A stretch of DNA of 64,000 nt from Galeruca laticollis (Eukaryota > Arthropoda > Insecta > Coleoptera > Chrysomelidae): contig OY998178.1 of the NCBI GenBank assembly GCA_963921935.1, positions 50,398,951-50,462,950 on the forward strand, written 5' to 3'. Of the stretch, positions 1-11,724 are shown piece by piece (the first letter of the stretch is position 1; every line of letters starts with the position of its first letter). Below the pieces are notes generated by a model, which saw only the letters and a program-made list of their open reading frames with translations, did no database searches and had not been told where the DNA came from. The position numbers were made by a program, and so were the translations under genes.

Positions 1-970
1 TTTCAAAATCCTCCTTCTGTTTAGCAGATTTCTTTAAGTCCCTTTCTTTCTTTCTTCCTTTTTATTTTCCTTTTCAGCAAGTAGCTTCTGTTTCTTTTCT
101 TCTTTTTCACTTTGGTCTTTTTTCCAAGTTGAAGATGTTATTATGAAAGAAACTCTCAATTGTTCTTGTACCCTTTCTCTGTGGTGTTGAAGCATAATAA
201 AGATATTGATCTAAGGTTTTTTTTTCAAACTCAACTTCATTGTCTACAGTTTTTTGACAGTTATTTAATGGAACTTCATCTTGAATTTCATGCCAAATAC
301 CATTTTCTTCTATCATTATAGGTGCACTCCAAATATCCACATTGTCAAGATTAACAATATCCCCATTGCAAGGCTTAGCAAGAGAAAAAACATCATTTGA
401 TATAAATCTTTCAGTCTCTGTGTTGTCACAATTATATTCACTATTATTAAATAAATAATCAGCAGCTTCTAAAACTTTAATTTTTTCCTCATGCGGCGTT
501 TGTTCAAGATTATTTTTATTTGGTTCCAAATTTTTCTTATCCGTATTGTCGTAATTATCATCGGTATTGTTCGGATCTGCAGCTTCCAAAACTTCAATTT
601 TCTCCTCATGCGGCGTTTGTTCAGGATTAATTACGTTTGGTACAAAATTTGTCTTATCCGTATTGTCGTAATTATCATTGGTATTATTCTTCTATTTCTT
701 CTCCATGCTGCGTTTCTTCAGGATTAATTTCATTAGGTACAAAAATTTTCTTCTCCTTGTTGTCATTGATACATTTATTTTAAGTTTCCTGATTATTTTT
801 ATTTTTAAATAAGTCCACTCTTTCAGGACCAATTATTGCTTAAAATTTCCTGAAACTGATAGTGAATTCATCTTTATTTACAAAATCAATTTTATCATCT
901 AAATTCTTAAAAAAATTTCCCAAACATTTGCCGACATCTATAGCATTAACATTCCATGGGTATAAACCGC
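1..970 (-). pseudogene. pogo-like transposase, C-terminal half (copy 1)
   Basis: Read on the minus strand, positions 970-845 encode the end of a DDE domain (GLYPWNVNAIDVG), which continues the reading that stops at 4053 on the other side of the inserted LINE. Downstream comes an acidic, Asn-rich tail, a TPQRKG-type motif near 165-185 and a Lys/Glu-rich end running off position 1. That order (DDE, low-complexity linker, basic tail) is usual for pogo/Tigger-type transposases of insects. The reading is broken by a stop near 690 and by a frame slip in the A-rich run near 117-125. It belongs to the same element as 4053-5164. Family assignment is from motif recognition; dead copy. Confidence 0.7.
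462..770 (-). repeat. In-frame 117-bp tandem repeat inside the pogo tail
   Basis: Two adjacent copies, starting at 462 and 579, are about 90% identical with a period of 117 bp (39 codons, so in frame). A third copy (about 697-770) is shorter by about 20 bp. The encoded unit is rich in Asp, Asn and Thr and contains a TPHEE motif. It lies in the linker between the DDE domain and the basic tail of the transposase. Confidence 0.75.
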
Positions 971-1950
971 GGGGGAGAGAGAGAGAAGTTCGTGTGAGAA
1001 TTTGTTGAGTGGAATGTTTTTGGGTGAAGTTGAACTTTTCTTGTGGTGCCCTGTTATAAGATTTGTTTCCTCTTCAGGGCTGGTTGGGGGGTGTGTTGGG
1101 TGGTTTTGTGCGAGCTGACCGAAAAACTGAGTTGGGGGTAAAAAAGGTGTCGTCTAGTAAGATTTGTTCAAGAAGTGTCTAGAAAATGTGTTTTTTAAAG
1201 GTGTATGGAATTTTGAGGGAATTGAATGGGCTTTTCGCTAGAAAGTAACTGGAGGGTTGTTTGTGTTAGGAGTATCTAGGGGGATGATGTTTGGAAGCAG
1301 CGAAGCTCAATAGCGAGCGGAGATGGTGTGACAAAAGGTGTCTGGAATTGGAGCTTAAGTGTTGAAGACGAACCATGTATCGTTGCCGATACATAGCTGT
1401 GTGTTGACCTGGCTAGGTGTCAGAAATTATTGAAGTTATTTGACGTAAAAGGGTGTTTTAACTGAATTTGAAATGTCTCCGGTATTAAGGAGGAATATAA
1501 TAAAATATTGGTAATTGAGATTTTTATTGGTTTTAAGAATTTTTCGAAAGAAAAGTGTATAGGAGACATTTTTTTTAAAAGTGTATAGAATATGAAAAAT
1601 TGTTGAGATTTATGAAAAGATGCGGTGACGTGCCATCGGTGGTTCGGGGACTGTTCAAGGTGGTCGGCGGTATAATAACAATTTTAAATCCAAAAATGCG
1701 GGTGCGTCGATCGTCGGTCCATTTGGCTAGTGAATAAATTCACAGAGTGTACAGGAAAACCGCAAAAACCGACGTAGGTGGTGTGGGGGCGGCACAAAAG
1801 TATAGGGTGAGTCCAAAGAGTTGAACAATTAATAGCTGGAGAGGAAATTTAGAATTTGTTAGAGATGTTTATTTTAGTGGATTTGGGATTTGTTGAGAAA
1901 GTTGTTGAAAAGATTTGACTGAATTAGTGTGAGAAATATTGAATTTGTCG

Positions 1951-3174
1951 TTATCGGATGGAGATAGGGGAGCTGTCGAGGTAGTCAATGTATTCGTCGG
2001 GGAGGTCGTCGTAGGCCGTGGCTAGTAAGCGTAACGGAGGAAATGGGAGCTTCCTCTTGGAAATTCTGCCGAGGTGTCGTATGTTGGCGACCCACGGTGT
2101 GAGTAGGGTGTTTTTGGAAATTTCGCTGCAGGATTCGATGGTACGATTGACATATCGGGCCTGTAATCTATTTAAGCAAGATGGGATAGGTTTGATGTCG
2201 ATATTGACATAAACTGTGTTGGTGGGAGAGTATGGAGCCTTGTACTGGCAGTATCTCAGAATTGACTGCTCGCAGGTTTGTAGTCTTTTAACAAGATGGT
2301 TGGGGAGAGTGCAGTAGACGTTTGCTCTATAGTCGATTATTGGGCGGATATATGTTTTATACGTATGAAGCAATGTGAGAGGGTGTGTGCGTCCGAATGT
2401 GCCGCCGAGCGCCTTGAGAAGATTGACTGTCCGTCGGACTTTATTTAAAGTGTCCATTAGGTCGGGCGTCCAGTTGAGAGTGTAAGTAAATTCCACTCCC
2501 AAATAGACGACTTCCTTGCGGATTTCGAGTCGATCTCCCCAGAGCACGAGGCGGAAGTTTCTTGGTAGAAGTCGTTCGCTCATGGTATCAGGGTGTTGGA
2601 AGACGATTGCTTGTGTTTTTTGAGGATTGAGAGTCACCCGCAATTTCCTGCACCAATTAGAAAATTGGGTCAGTAGATTTTGGGATCGAATGTTGAGAGA
2701 GCGAATATCTGTGGCAGAAATGATTAGTGCGGTATCATCCGCATATAGTTGGACGTTATCAGGGGGATGTCGTGGAACTGGTGTATCATACGTATAAATG
2801 ATATATAATAGAGGAGCGAGTATCGAGCCCTGCGGAACGCCAGTTTGGGGTGTAAAAGGGTCGGATATGCTATAACCAACTTTGACGCTGATCGATCGGT
2901 CGGTGAGGTAAGAATATATTAATTTGACAATTTGGTTTGGTAATCGGATGCTCAGTAGTTTTCTCACTAGTCCGGCGTGCCAGACTTGATCGAAAGCCTT
3001 CTGAACGTCCATGAGGATGGCGGCAGAACAGCGTCGTTGATTTAGAGCTCGGGGGACGATTGTTTGAAGGTTGGTGGTGGCGTTCTGACAAGAGTGGCCC
3101 GGCCTGAATCCGAATTGAAATGCCGGAATTATATTATTTTCAGTACAGAAGTCCCAGATTCGTTCTTTCAACAA
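1951..3174 (-). CDS. Reverse transcriptase and C-terminal domain of Jockey-like LINE
   Basis: A 407-residue open stretch with RT blocks in order: FGFRPGHS (residues 22-29), VQKAFDQVWH (57-66), TGVPQGSILAPLLY (111-124) and the catalytic YADD (144-147), followed by a LNPQKT block and a thumb/C-terminal domain. The order and wording fit Jockey-clade elements, which lack RNase H; none is seen here. It is the in-frame remainder of ORF2, whose upstream part (3175-3952) is in another frame. It would have performed target-primed reverse transcription. The enzyme cannot act as a full ORF2 because the endonuclease is absent. Confidence 0.85.
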   Translation of the reverse strand: MLKERIWDFCTENNIIPAFQFGFRPGHSCQNATTNLQTIVPRALNQRRCSAAILMDVQKAFDQVWHAGLVRKLLSIRLPNQIVKLIYSYLTDRSISVKVGYSISDPFTPQTGVPQGSILAPLLYIIYTYDTPVPRHPPDNVQLYADDTALIISATDIRSLNIRSQNLLTQFSNWCRKLRVTLNPQKTQAIVFQHPDTMSERLLPRNFRLVLWGDRLEIRKEVVYLGVEFTYTLNWTPDLMDTLNKVRRTVNLLKALGGTFGRTHPLTLLHTYKTYIRPIIDYRANVYCTLPNHLVKRLQTCEQSILRYCQYKAPYSPTNTVYVNIDIKPIPSCLNRLQARYVNRTIESCSEISKNTLLTPWVANIRHLGRISKRKLPFPPLRLLATAYDDLPDEYIDYLDSSPISIR

Positions 3175-3952
3175 GCGTTCAAAGACTTTACCTAGGACGC
3201 TGATTAATGAGATAGGGTGGTAAGATTCAGGCTTTGTGGGGTCTTTGCCGGGTTTGGGGATGAGAACTACGTTGGCAGATTTCCAACAACGAGGAAAATA
3301 AGAAAATGCAAGGCAGGCGTTCAGCAGGGCGCAGAGCGAAGGGAAGATCTCTTCTGGCAGGTTTTTAAGTGCCTGCCTCGAGATTCCGTCGTGCCCTGGG
3401 GCACTGTTTCTCCCCGCTCGGCACGCCAGCTGAACTCCTTCGATAGTGAATGGTGATAGAAGTGGAGAGTTCTCATCAGGTGGGATGTGTACATGTGGAC
3501 TTGAGTGATATTTCGAGTCATGAGGTCGGTTTCGACGGCGAAGTCCCTGAGAAATTGGGGGTTATCGTGTGGTGAAAAGACAGTTTGAAGGTTATTTTTG
3601 AAGGCGGTGGTTTTGTCTTCGGATGTATAGATCTTCTGTCCTTGCACTTCGAGATGTGATTCTACCTTTCTCTTGAGGCCGACGAGCCGGTAGAATTTTT
3701 GCCAAAACACGCGTCCTTGTCTGAAGTCCAGTCCGGCTGTTTCGGCCTTCCATTTTCTCTGTTTTTCAGCATTGATTTCTTGCCGAAACTGGGCGTTGAG
3801 ACGGTTCCATTGTGTTTTGACTGCGGGATCTCGAGTGCGGACGTATAACCTGTATAACTGTCTTTTCTGACGGATTTTTTGCAAAATTCTTTGCGGAAGG
3901 GCATGAAAATTGGTGTGTACGGTGGTGAGGGGGACGGCGATGTCTTGTGCAT
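3175..3952 (-). pseudogene. ORF2 linker between endonuclease and RT of the Jockey-like LINE
   Basis: Two overlapping minus frames (3321-3884 and 3662-3952) encode a basic, helix-rich segment with KIRQKRQLYRLY and a WNRLN...FRQEI pattern typical of the region between endonuclease and RT in Jockey-type ORF2. The reading changes frame near 3400, just before the RT fingers. A frameshift therefore separates it from the RT at 1951-3174. Confidence 0.6.
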
Positions 3953-4052
3953 CGATTAGGAGGGATTGGAATTCTTCTGCGTGATTATCTATGTCATCAG
4001 TGCTCTGATGAATGACGGGTTGTGGTAAATTAGTAGAGACGGTACAAACCGC

Positions 4053-5164
4053 ATGCTTTAAAACCAGTTGTAATTATTTTGGGACGAATTGATTTTGTAA
4101 TTACACAATTTAATAACGAGGCAAATTCTTTTTTAGTCAGCTCTTCTGTTGGATTATTCCTACGCCATTCGATGACCCCCTTTCTCCAACCGTCTTTTCA
4201 TGGTTTAAATGTGGATACATCAGCAGGTTGTAAAATTCTGGTAGCATTTGGATAGAGTGATATAAGAATAATCTGCAAATTAGTAAACAGATCACTAAGT
4301 TTTCTATCTAAATGTGTTTTATGCCCGTCAACAAATAGAATTACTGGAAAATATATATTTAATTTTTTCAAGTGAGGATAAAAACTATTAGCAATAAATT
4401 CATAGAATATCTGTTTTCATCCAGCCGGAATCAGTAGTTGTAAAGGTAAATCTTTCAGGCACAGAATCACCGATTTCCTTTCTAAGTCTCTTACCAGGAT
4501 ATATGATAAGAGGTGGTGTATAACTTCCTGATGTTTTCGCTTTGCCAGAGTCTACTTCGTATACGTTTTTGGCCCCTCTAGGGTCAATAACTTTTTTGTT
4601 TTGGGGACATAATGAAAAATTAGGTTCATGGGCATTAAAAACACGCTCTGGGTATTGCAGTATCTCCTCATATTTTTTTTCTTGTAGATATGAAAATATG
4701 TTTTCAAACCATTTTTTAATATCATTCTCGCTAATTTTGGATGAGGCTGCCGATACCGACTCAGACTTCCTTTTGCTTAAATTAGGATGTCTTTTCATGG
4801 AAGCATTGTACCATCCATCACCTGACAAGTTTTCCTTAAATGGATTATCACGAGGGGCAGCATCCAAGAACTGTTTTACTGATACTTGGATATCTTGTTT
4901 TCTACGTGGAAATCCTTTTCTCTGGCAATCATCAGTCCATTTCACCAGTATTGTTTCTTCTTCTTCAGTCAATACTGGAGAAGGTTCATGAGAAATTTTA
5001 GTAAATTTATCTGATAGTCTAAACTGCAATGTGACCCAAGGAATTTTGTATTTTCTGCATGCCTCCTTCTTTGGCATGCCGCCAAGAACATCTTGGATGG
5101 CTTTTTTCAATGTATTTTCGGAATACTTTTTGCAGTATCTTTCTTGTGCAGCTGTTTTGGGCAT
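4053..5164 (-). pseudogene. pogo/Tigger-like transposase, N-terminal half (copy 1)
   Basis: A start ATG at 5164 opens 254 residues, then a frameshift near 4400 after which the reading continues to 4053. Residues 15-55 form a pipsqueak-type HTH (GGMPKKEACRKYKIP), and 65-125 a CENP-B-like second DNA-binding domain. The DDE domain begins near residue 175. The first catalytic Asp of this family is His179 here (NAHEP). The second acidic site is seen in TTDSGWM. The third is seen in VDGHKTH near 4320. An LQPADVS...FKPWK motif follows near 4190-4240. The remainder of the protein is at 1-970, separated by the LINE. Inactive copy; the role would have been cut-and-paste transposition. Confidence 0.85.
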
Positions 5165-5246
5165 TCTGAAGTAATAAAATATTTAGGTCATAAAAGGAAG
5201 ACATGAAAAATTAATCATATTGTAATAATTGTTTACATTATCATTA

Positions 5247-5312
<66 letters not shown>
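5247..5312. repeat. (ATT)n microsatellite
   Basis: About 22 uninterrupted trinucleotide units lie just upstream (in the minus sense) of the pogo start codon. The poly-isoleucine reading across it is an artefact. Confidence 0.95.
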
Positions 5313-6149
5313 TTAATCTTTTTCAGTTTTTCCTTTTGTGTGAATTGGTTAATTAACGTGTGAGTTATTGGCCACATAGTAATTGGCCCCCTGAATTTGT
5401 AGAAAAAATTAATATTATTTATAGGTTAAGTGGTCGAAAAGCTAACATAAACGTCACATTTAAAAAAAACAGCAGATTACGCATAGATACTTTTAATTTC
5501 ATATTTATAAAATCACGTTTCTAACCTGTTCACAATAGAATCACAGTTTTTGACACTCTTTCTGACACGTTCTATTTCAAACGGTGGCTGGTGGTAATCT
5601 AAAATTGTTGTATTGGCGCCTTTTTGAGAACGAAAGAAGAAAATATGATGCTGCGCAATAGTTATTTATTCATAGAAGGTAGGTTCACACAACTCTTATA
5701 AAAAGATGTGAAAGCTCTTGAGGCCAATAACTGTCATACGGCCAACAACTCTCTGGTTCACCCTAACTATATTATTATTAGTAGAGGTTGGTTTCTTGTT
5801 TAATCAGGAGATGATAATGATTTCGTAGAAAAACATAGAACACCGTTTATAGTGATGACTCCATATATTTGTGGCCGTTGACCTTTCCTAGGAAAATTCG
5901 ACTTAACGTCAACATTTTTTTATAGAATCGACATATAATATAAATATTAACCATTATTTATGGTACTCCCTGTATATGAATTATATTTACTGGGTGCTAA
6001 ACATGCAAATTATGATGACCTAAAAAACTGTTTATGTCATCATATTTCGCAATTGTATTTCTGAAATTTCGAATACCTTTATAATATTATGTACTAGGTG
6101 TCCAAGCTAAAACGAAACAGGCGTATTTTCGGCCAAGCTAAAATTAAAA
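5313..6149. other. pogo 5' non-coding end, then unassigned sequence
   Basis: Positions 5313-5766 look like the 5' non-coding end of pogo copy 1: the word ggcca(a/c) recurs at about 5370, 5385, 5722 and 5741, and a candidate terminus (TTAGGGTGAACC on the minus strand) lies near 5754-5766. I see no gene between 5767 and 6149. Confidence 0.4.
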
Positions 6150-8508
6150 TAAACTGTTTTAAAGATTAAACCTAACTTTTCCGCATTTTCCAGATTCCTT
6201 GAACAATATGCTGTCATAAAATTGTCACTTCGGGGGATGTATAGAGCTGACAAATCGAAATTTCTCCAAAAATACCCATAAATGTAGTATATCTGGATTT
6301 ATAGGACCCGCTATACTCGATCTAGTCAGTTGAAAATCAATAGGGTACATTTCTCAGACACCTTGAAAAATATCCAATTAGAAAATTGGTCACCTGTATA
6401 TACTCCGGATGCTGTATGGTGGTAACAACCCGAAATTTCTCCAAAAAGGACCAAAAATGTCACACTTCAGGTACCATAGCACCATTTGTACTAGCTCTAG
6501 TGAGCTGAAAATCAATAAGGTTCATCTACAAGACGCCCTTAACAATATTCAATCATGGAATTGGTTTTTTGTATATACTCTGGAGGCTGTATCGTGCTAA
6601 CAAACTGAAAATTCTCCAAAAATGACAAAAATTTGGTACATCAAGGACCATAGCACCCGTTGTACTGGCTTTAGTGATGAATATCAACACTATTCATCTT
6701 TGAGACGCCCTGAATAATATCCAATCATAAAATTGGTCACTCGTTTATACTCCGGAGGCTGTATCGTGCTAACAAACTGAAATTTCTCCAAAAATAACAA
6801 AAATGTCGTAGCTAAAGTACTATAGCTGTTGTACTGGCTTTGGTGAGCTGAATATCTGAAGGGTTCATCCGTGAGACGTCTTAAATAATATTCGATCATA
6901 AAGTTGGTGAGTTGTTGCACTCCGGATGCTGTATCGTGCTAACAAACTGAAATTTCACAAAAAATGACAAAAATGTCGTACTTCAAGTACCATAGCACCC
7001 GTTGTACTGGCACTGGTGTGCTGAAAATCAGTAGGGTTCATCTGTGAGATGTCTTGAACAATATTGAATCATTAAATTGGTGACATGTTGTACTCCGGAG
7101 GTTGTATCGTGCTAACAAGACATGTAACGAAAAGTGGCCGACGACAACGACGACGACATATACACAGGATTCTTTTTGTAAAGACCGTTCTTTCGTGTTG
7201 TTCTTGATGAAAAACGTAAAAATAACTCAAAATATTTTTTCAAAATTCCAACTTTTTTTGGGGTACTTTTCTCGGATATAGATAGGTTGAGCGGAAAAGT
7301 AAAAAGGTCGGTCACGTCAATTTTTTTCTTCGTGGAGACATAAAATGACTTCAAGGACGCGCATCAGAGAAAACTGGCCACGCAGAGGTGATTTTATAAG
7401 CACAAAAATAATAATCGACGCGTGTATAATCAAAATTATTTAATACATATTGAAGATAAAGGTTGAAAATTAGGTAATGAAGAAATTTTATGTTGAAATT
7501 TCGACTGTGTTGGAAAATTGAATCATAGCGATATAGCAGAACTTTTCCTAATATGCAAATTTTCGAATCTGTACATACACCGAGCTTCAAACTTCTCCAT
7601 TACCTAATATCAACCTTCATCTCCAATATATAGTAACTCATTTTGCACATATAGTTGTTGTTTATCAGTGGTGTGCTTTTCAATTTACCTCTACAGTGAA
7701 TTTTTCCGATGCATCCAATTAATAAATGCAACCTACTAAGAGGGGGTGGCATCAATCCTGAAATCTCAAATGAGAAATGGGATCGAGAGATACCTCATTT
7801 TCTGATGAAGATTATAGCTGCAGATTTTAAAAGGTTTGCTGTCATTCTTGTAAATATTACAGCCTGTCAAACTGGTTTTATTTTGGTCCGCTTTTCTACT
7901 TTTCCGCCCAATCTATCTAATATGCGAGAAAAGTATTGGTTTACCCAAAAAAAAGTTGGAATTTTGAAATTTTTTTTGGAGTTATTTTCATGTTTTCTAT
8001 CAACAACAACACGAAAAAACGGTTTTTAAAAAAATCCTGTGTGTATGTCGTCGTCGTCGTCGGCCACTTTTTCTTACATGTCTTGTTAGCACGATACAGC
8101 CTCCGGAATGCAATAAGTCACCAATTCTATGATTGAATATTGTTAAGGACATGTCACAGATGAACCCTATTGATTATCAGCTCACCAGATCCAGTAAAAC
8201 GGGTGCTTTGGTACTTGAAGTACGACATTTTGTCATTTTTTGAGGAATTCCAGTTTGTTTGCACGATACAGCCTCCGGAGTTCAACAAGTCACCAATTTT
8301 ATGATTGAAAATTATTCAGGACATCTCACAGATGAACCCTATTGATTCTCTGCTCACCAGAGCCAATGCAACAAGTGCTACAGTACTTTAAGTATTATAT
8401 TTTTGTCATTTTTGGAGAAGTTTCATTTTGTTAGCACGATACAGCCTCCGGAGTATATACAAGTGACCAATTTTATGATTGGATATTATTCAGAGAGTAG
8501 CTAAGACT
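6150..8508. mobile_element. Foldback-like element with long subrepeat-built inverted arms
   Basis: The left arm (6150-7302) and right arm (7897-8508) are inverted copies. From outside inwards each arm has an AT-rich terminus (TAAACGGTTT-type), a series of diverged ~190-bp subunits each containing CTGTATCGTGCTAACAA, a (GTC)n/(GAC)n block and a segment ending in a GGCGGAAAAGT-like motif. The right arm stops inside the third subunit. The 594-bp interior has no recognisable transposase. Long inverted arms made of tandem units are a hallmark of foldback/Galileo-type elements; that family name is inference, since no protein is present. Relatives lie at 11725-12591, 28574-29359 and 43911-44744. Confidence 0.7.
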
Positions 8509-8924
8509 GGAAAATAGCAGATGTGCTAGCAATAAGAATAGAAGGTAGTATGCCATACCTAGAACCATACTAGGCATGCGCAGAAGAAGAAGAAGAAATC
8601 AAGGAAACGTGAAAAGGGGGTTAGAATGATTTGCTCAAATTTATAAGATTGCTTGTATGCTGAACCAAACTATGACTCATACATAGCATGGTGTCCGAAG
8701 TACACTGTGGATATCTAGAACCAGTTCCTAGAACAAAGCGAGATCCATACTAAGCGTGTCCCAGAAAAGTTCCAAGAGGGATATTCCTATTATTGTAATT
8801 AACTATTATTTGAAATTAATTTTGATTGTTTCCTAATGAGCCAAACTATGACCCATACATAGCCTGGTGACTAGCCAACAATGTGTTTGTGTCAGATGAT
8901 TGTAGAACTAGTCGTGAGACTAAA
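8509..8924. other. Unassigned spacer with a duplicated ~32-bp word
   Basis: No gene is seen. A word of about 32 bp (containing CCAAACTATGA and CATACATAGC) occurs at 8662-8693 and again, slightly diverged, at 8838-8869. It may be the junk 5' side of the LINE fragment that follows. Confidence 0.4.
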
Positions 8925-10345
8925 GCTAGACCCATCAATACTGATGACATAGTTCTAATAGTCAGAGGCAAGTTCGAGAGCACCTTGTGTGTTTTATTAC
9001 AAAAGGGCCTCAGAATTATTGAGCCATGATGCTTGTCAATGGGGCTAAACATTAACCCAAACAGAAGCATAGTAATTCCATTCACCCGTAAAAGAACACT
9101 TCCAGTGACAAAACCCATTTTCCTAAGCGAGGAAATCATAGAATGGAAATCTGAAGTTAAATATCTAGGGATAACCCTAGACAGTAAGCTTCTGTGGAAT
9201 AAGCATATTGAAATAACTGCTATTAAAGCAATAAGAGCGTTCATGGCGTGCAGAAATCTAGCTTGTAAGAGGTGGGGCTGTAACCCAAAAATACTGCGAT
9301 GGATGTACGCCATGATTGTGAGACCAACAATTACGTATGGGGCAATAGTTTGGCATACAAAAGCAAGTCAGTACAGCACGAGGAAGATCCTCGACAAGTT
9401 CAAAGGCTTGCATGTGTGTGCATCACTGGAGCTATGATAACGTGTCCAACTAGGGCACTTGAGATCACTACAGCTCTCACACCTCTACATCTGGTGATAG
9501 GAAGATCTGCCCAAGAGACAATTCATAGAATATCTAAGGAAGGTTCAGGCAATGAGAGTATTAAAAATTTGGTAGCCTGGTCCTCTCTAACAAAATACAT
9601 CTCATCAGCGAATCTTCCCAGTGACGAGGTGATCAAGAAAGTAAGTATCGAAAAGAATATCACTACGATGCTAAATACGAGGAGAGACTGGGAAAGGGAA
9701 TACACCACCCAAACTCTCAAAGAAAACACCATTAGATGGTATACGAATGGTTAAAAAACCACCACTGGAGAAGGCGGTGGAGTATTTGGGCCTGGCACTA
9801 GATACCTACTCATTATCGTTAGGCTCCTTTCCAAGCGTCTTTCAGGCAGAAATACTTGCGATTGAAAGATGCGTGGAAATGAACCTAGATAGAAACTATC
9901 AGAAATATGACATATCAATCCATTCTAATAGTCAAGCAGCTATCGATGCATTGAGCTCCCATGTCATTGACTCAAAGTTGGCATGGGAGTGCCTAAGAAA
10001 ACTTGATGAACTAGGCAAGATTAACAAGGTCTCTTTAGTCTGGGTTCCTGGCCACTCGGGAATCACAGAAAATGAATAGGCCAATACACTTGCCAGGAAA
10101 GTAGCACAAACGCCCTTTATTGGCCCGGCGCCTTTCTGTGGTGTAGGAAAATGCTCCTATAAGAAAGAGTTTCGGAAGAAGGAGGAAACCGAAAGAGAAG
10201 CACTCTGTCGGTGCTTTCCCGGGGTGGAACATTCCAAAAAGTTCTTGCGGAACTTTGACACTGCTAGATCCAAAAAATATTTGTACCTCAGTGAAAATAA
10301 GCTACATCTCCTCACAGGCTTTCTTACAGGACATACTTTTAAAAT
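8925..10345 (+). pseudogene. LOA/I-group LINE fragment: RT C-terminus and RNase H
   Basis: The fragment begins at the RT active site (TDDIVLIVRGK near 8935, from YADD) and runs through the thumb (VKYLGITLDSKLLWNKH, 9033-9437), a frameshifted connection domain (9299-9754) and an RNase H domain (9747-10079, with SNSQAAIDAL and WVPGHSGITENE). It then passes a TAG stop near 10077 and ends in the C-terminal region near 10345. It is truncated at both ends with several frameshifts. The text is close to the LINE at 20790-25000 but is a distinct subfamily. The fragment at 14952-15590 matches the last third of this one. Confidence 0.75.
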
Positions 10346-11724
10346 TCTGCAGTTATAGTTGCCCACCCGGTAACGGTTTTGCATGTTAAATTAGGTTTTA
10401 TTATTCTGTGTCTATTTCAAACCCACATGTTTGTTTTGTAAACTTTGACGTTAGTCTAGAAATAGTTACCTATAAGCGTTTTAGTGGGGAAATTCAAAAT
10501 GTTTATAGGAATGCACAATACTCGTTCTTTATGGGAATGTTAATATTTTGGCTGCAATAGCCTTTAGGAAACAATATTAACCCGCTTCTAAAAAAAATGT
10601 CAACGTAAACATAGTCCAAGCAAAGATTCATTTGTCTCATAAAAACGTTTCATGAACCTAGAAAAGTGATTTGTTGCAAAAAATATAAGCGATCTCTGGC
10701 AAGCAATTTATTAGTATTCAGTATCACCCAAGTGCCCCATTGTTTTTAAAGTAGTCATCTCAACTAGTGTCTGCAAAACAAACAACAAAAAAGAATTTGT
10801 ACGTGGTATCTACGCTGTAAAAATATCCTCTCCATATTTGAACAAACAAGTATAATTTTATAAAGTAGGTGTTTTAAATTTGAATTTGTCGCCAAATATT
10901 AAATTTTTGTACACATTTCTTCGTTTGGGTAGTTTACCAATTAAAAATAAGTAAAGGTGTTCTATTGTTAACATAATATATATCGGCTTAAATCATGTTG
11001 AAGGACAAGGACTTGATCTGTGACGGAGCACGCAGTTAACTTTTAGTTAATATCCAGAATTACTAATATTGAGATTTCCGTTAGTACGACTTTTTTAAAA
11101 TGCATTATTAACACTATTTTCTGCCAAAATTGAATGAAAAGTTACCTGAAATAGGTGTTGGAAGAGTGCACAGCTCCATGACATAAAACCAGGTTTCTAA
11201 CATTTATTCAACCATCCCAACTAACAATTTAAGTCATAAATATTCTAGTCTAAGGCACTATTACCTATTCTTGGTAATAAGTCCCTGTTTTTTTCTGCGA
11301 AAATAAAACATTTATCGTAAGAATATAGAATAGAGTGAATTTATTAGGTCAATAGGGAGTTTCTGGGCCAGATAAAATAACTATTTTTAGTGGTTATCGT
11401 TATTTCTGAGATTGAGCAGTGGAGAAAAAGGAAAAATGCAAACTGAATAACGCTAACGATGAACTTTATTTACGGCGGATTGGGATAACCGTTTTTGCGG
11501 TTCCGGAAGTTGTTTCTGATTTCAGTATAGCTAACTTCAGCAATGTAATATTTGAACTATCTGTTATTGTAACCTCAAGGTTTGTGTTATAGTTTTTATT
11601 TAGTATTTTCGTAGAATTCTAATATTAAGATAGTAACTTTGGAACTTTCGAAATATGGAGCTAGATATTGGGCTCAAAGACAACATCCAACAAATGTATC
11701 CTGTAGCAAAAATCAAATTTTAGT
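10346..11724. other. No recognisable gene
   Basis: AT-rich sequence without long open frames, repeats or hairpins that I can support. Confidence 0.5.

Larger units (their letters stand above)
971..4042 (-). mobile_element. Jockey-like LINE, 5' truncated, inserted in pogo copy 1
   Basis: The insertion interrupts the pogo reading and is flanked by tataaaccgc (961-970) and tacaaaccgc (4043-4052), a 10-bp target-site duplication with one mismatch. It holds a linker region and RT on the minus strand, then about 980 bp of 3' UTR (1950-971). The 3' end is not poly(A): it finishes in a short (TC)n run followed by C residues. No endonuclease domain is present, so the copy is 5' truncated. A 98-bp copy of the same 3' end lies at 19611-19708. 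Confidence 0.85.

Noticed and set aside
5183..5377. 64-residue poly-isoleucine reading frame (-)
   Set aside because: It is a translation of the (ATT)n microsatellite.
6150..8508. Regularly spaced repeats resembling a CRISPR array
   Set aside because: The units are ~190 bp, diverged, inverted in two arms and present at several loci in a eukaryotic genome; a foldback-like element explains them.
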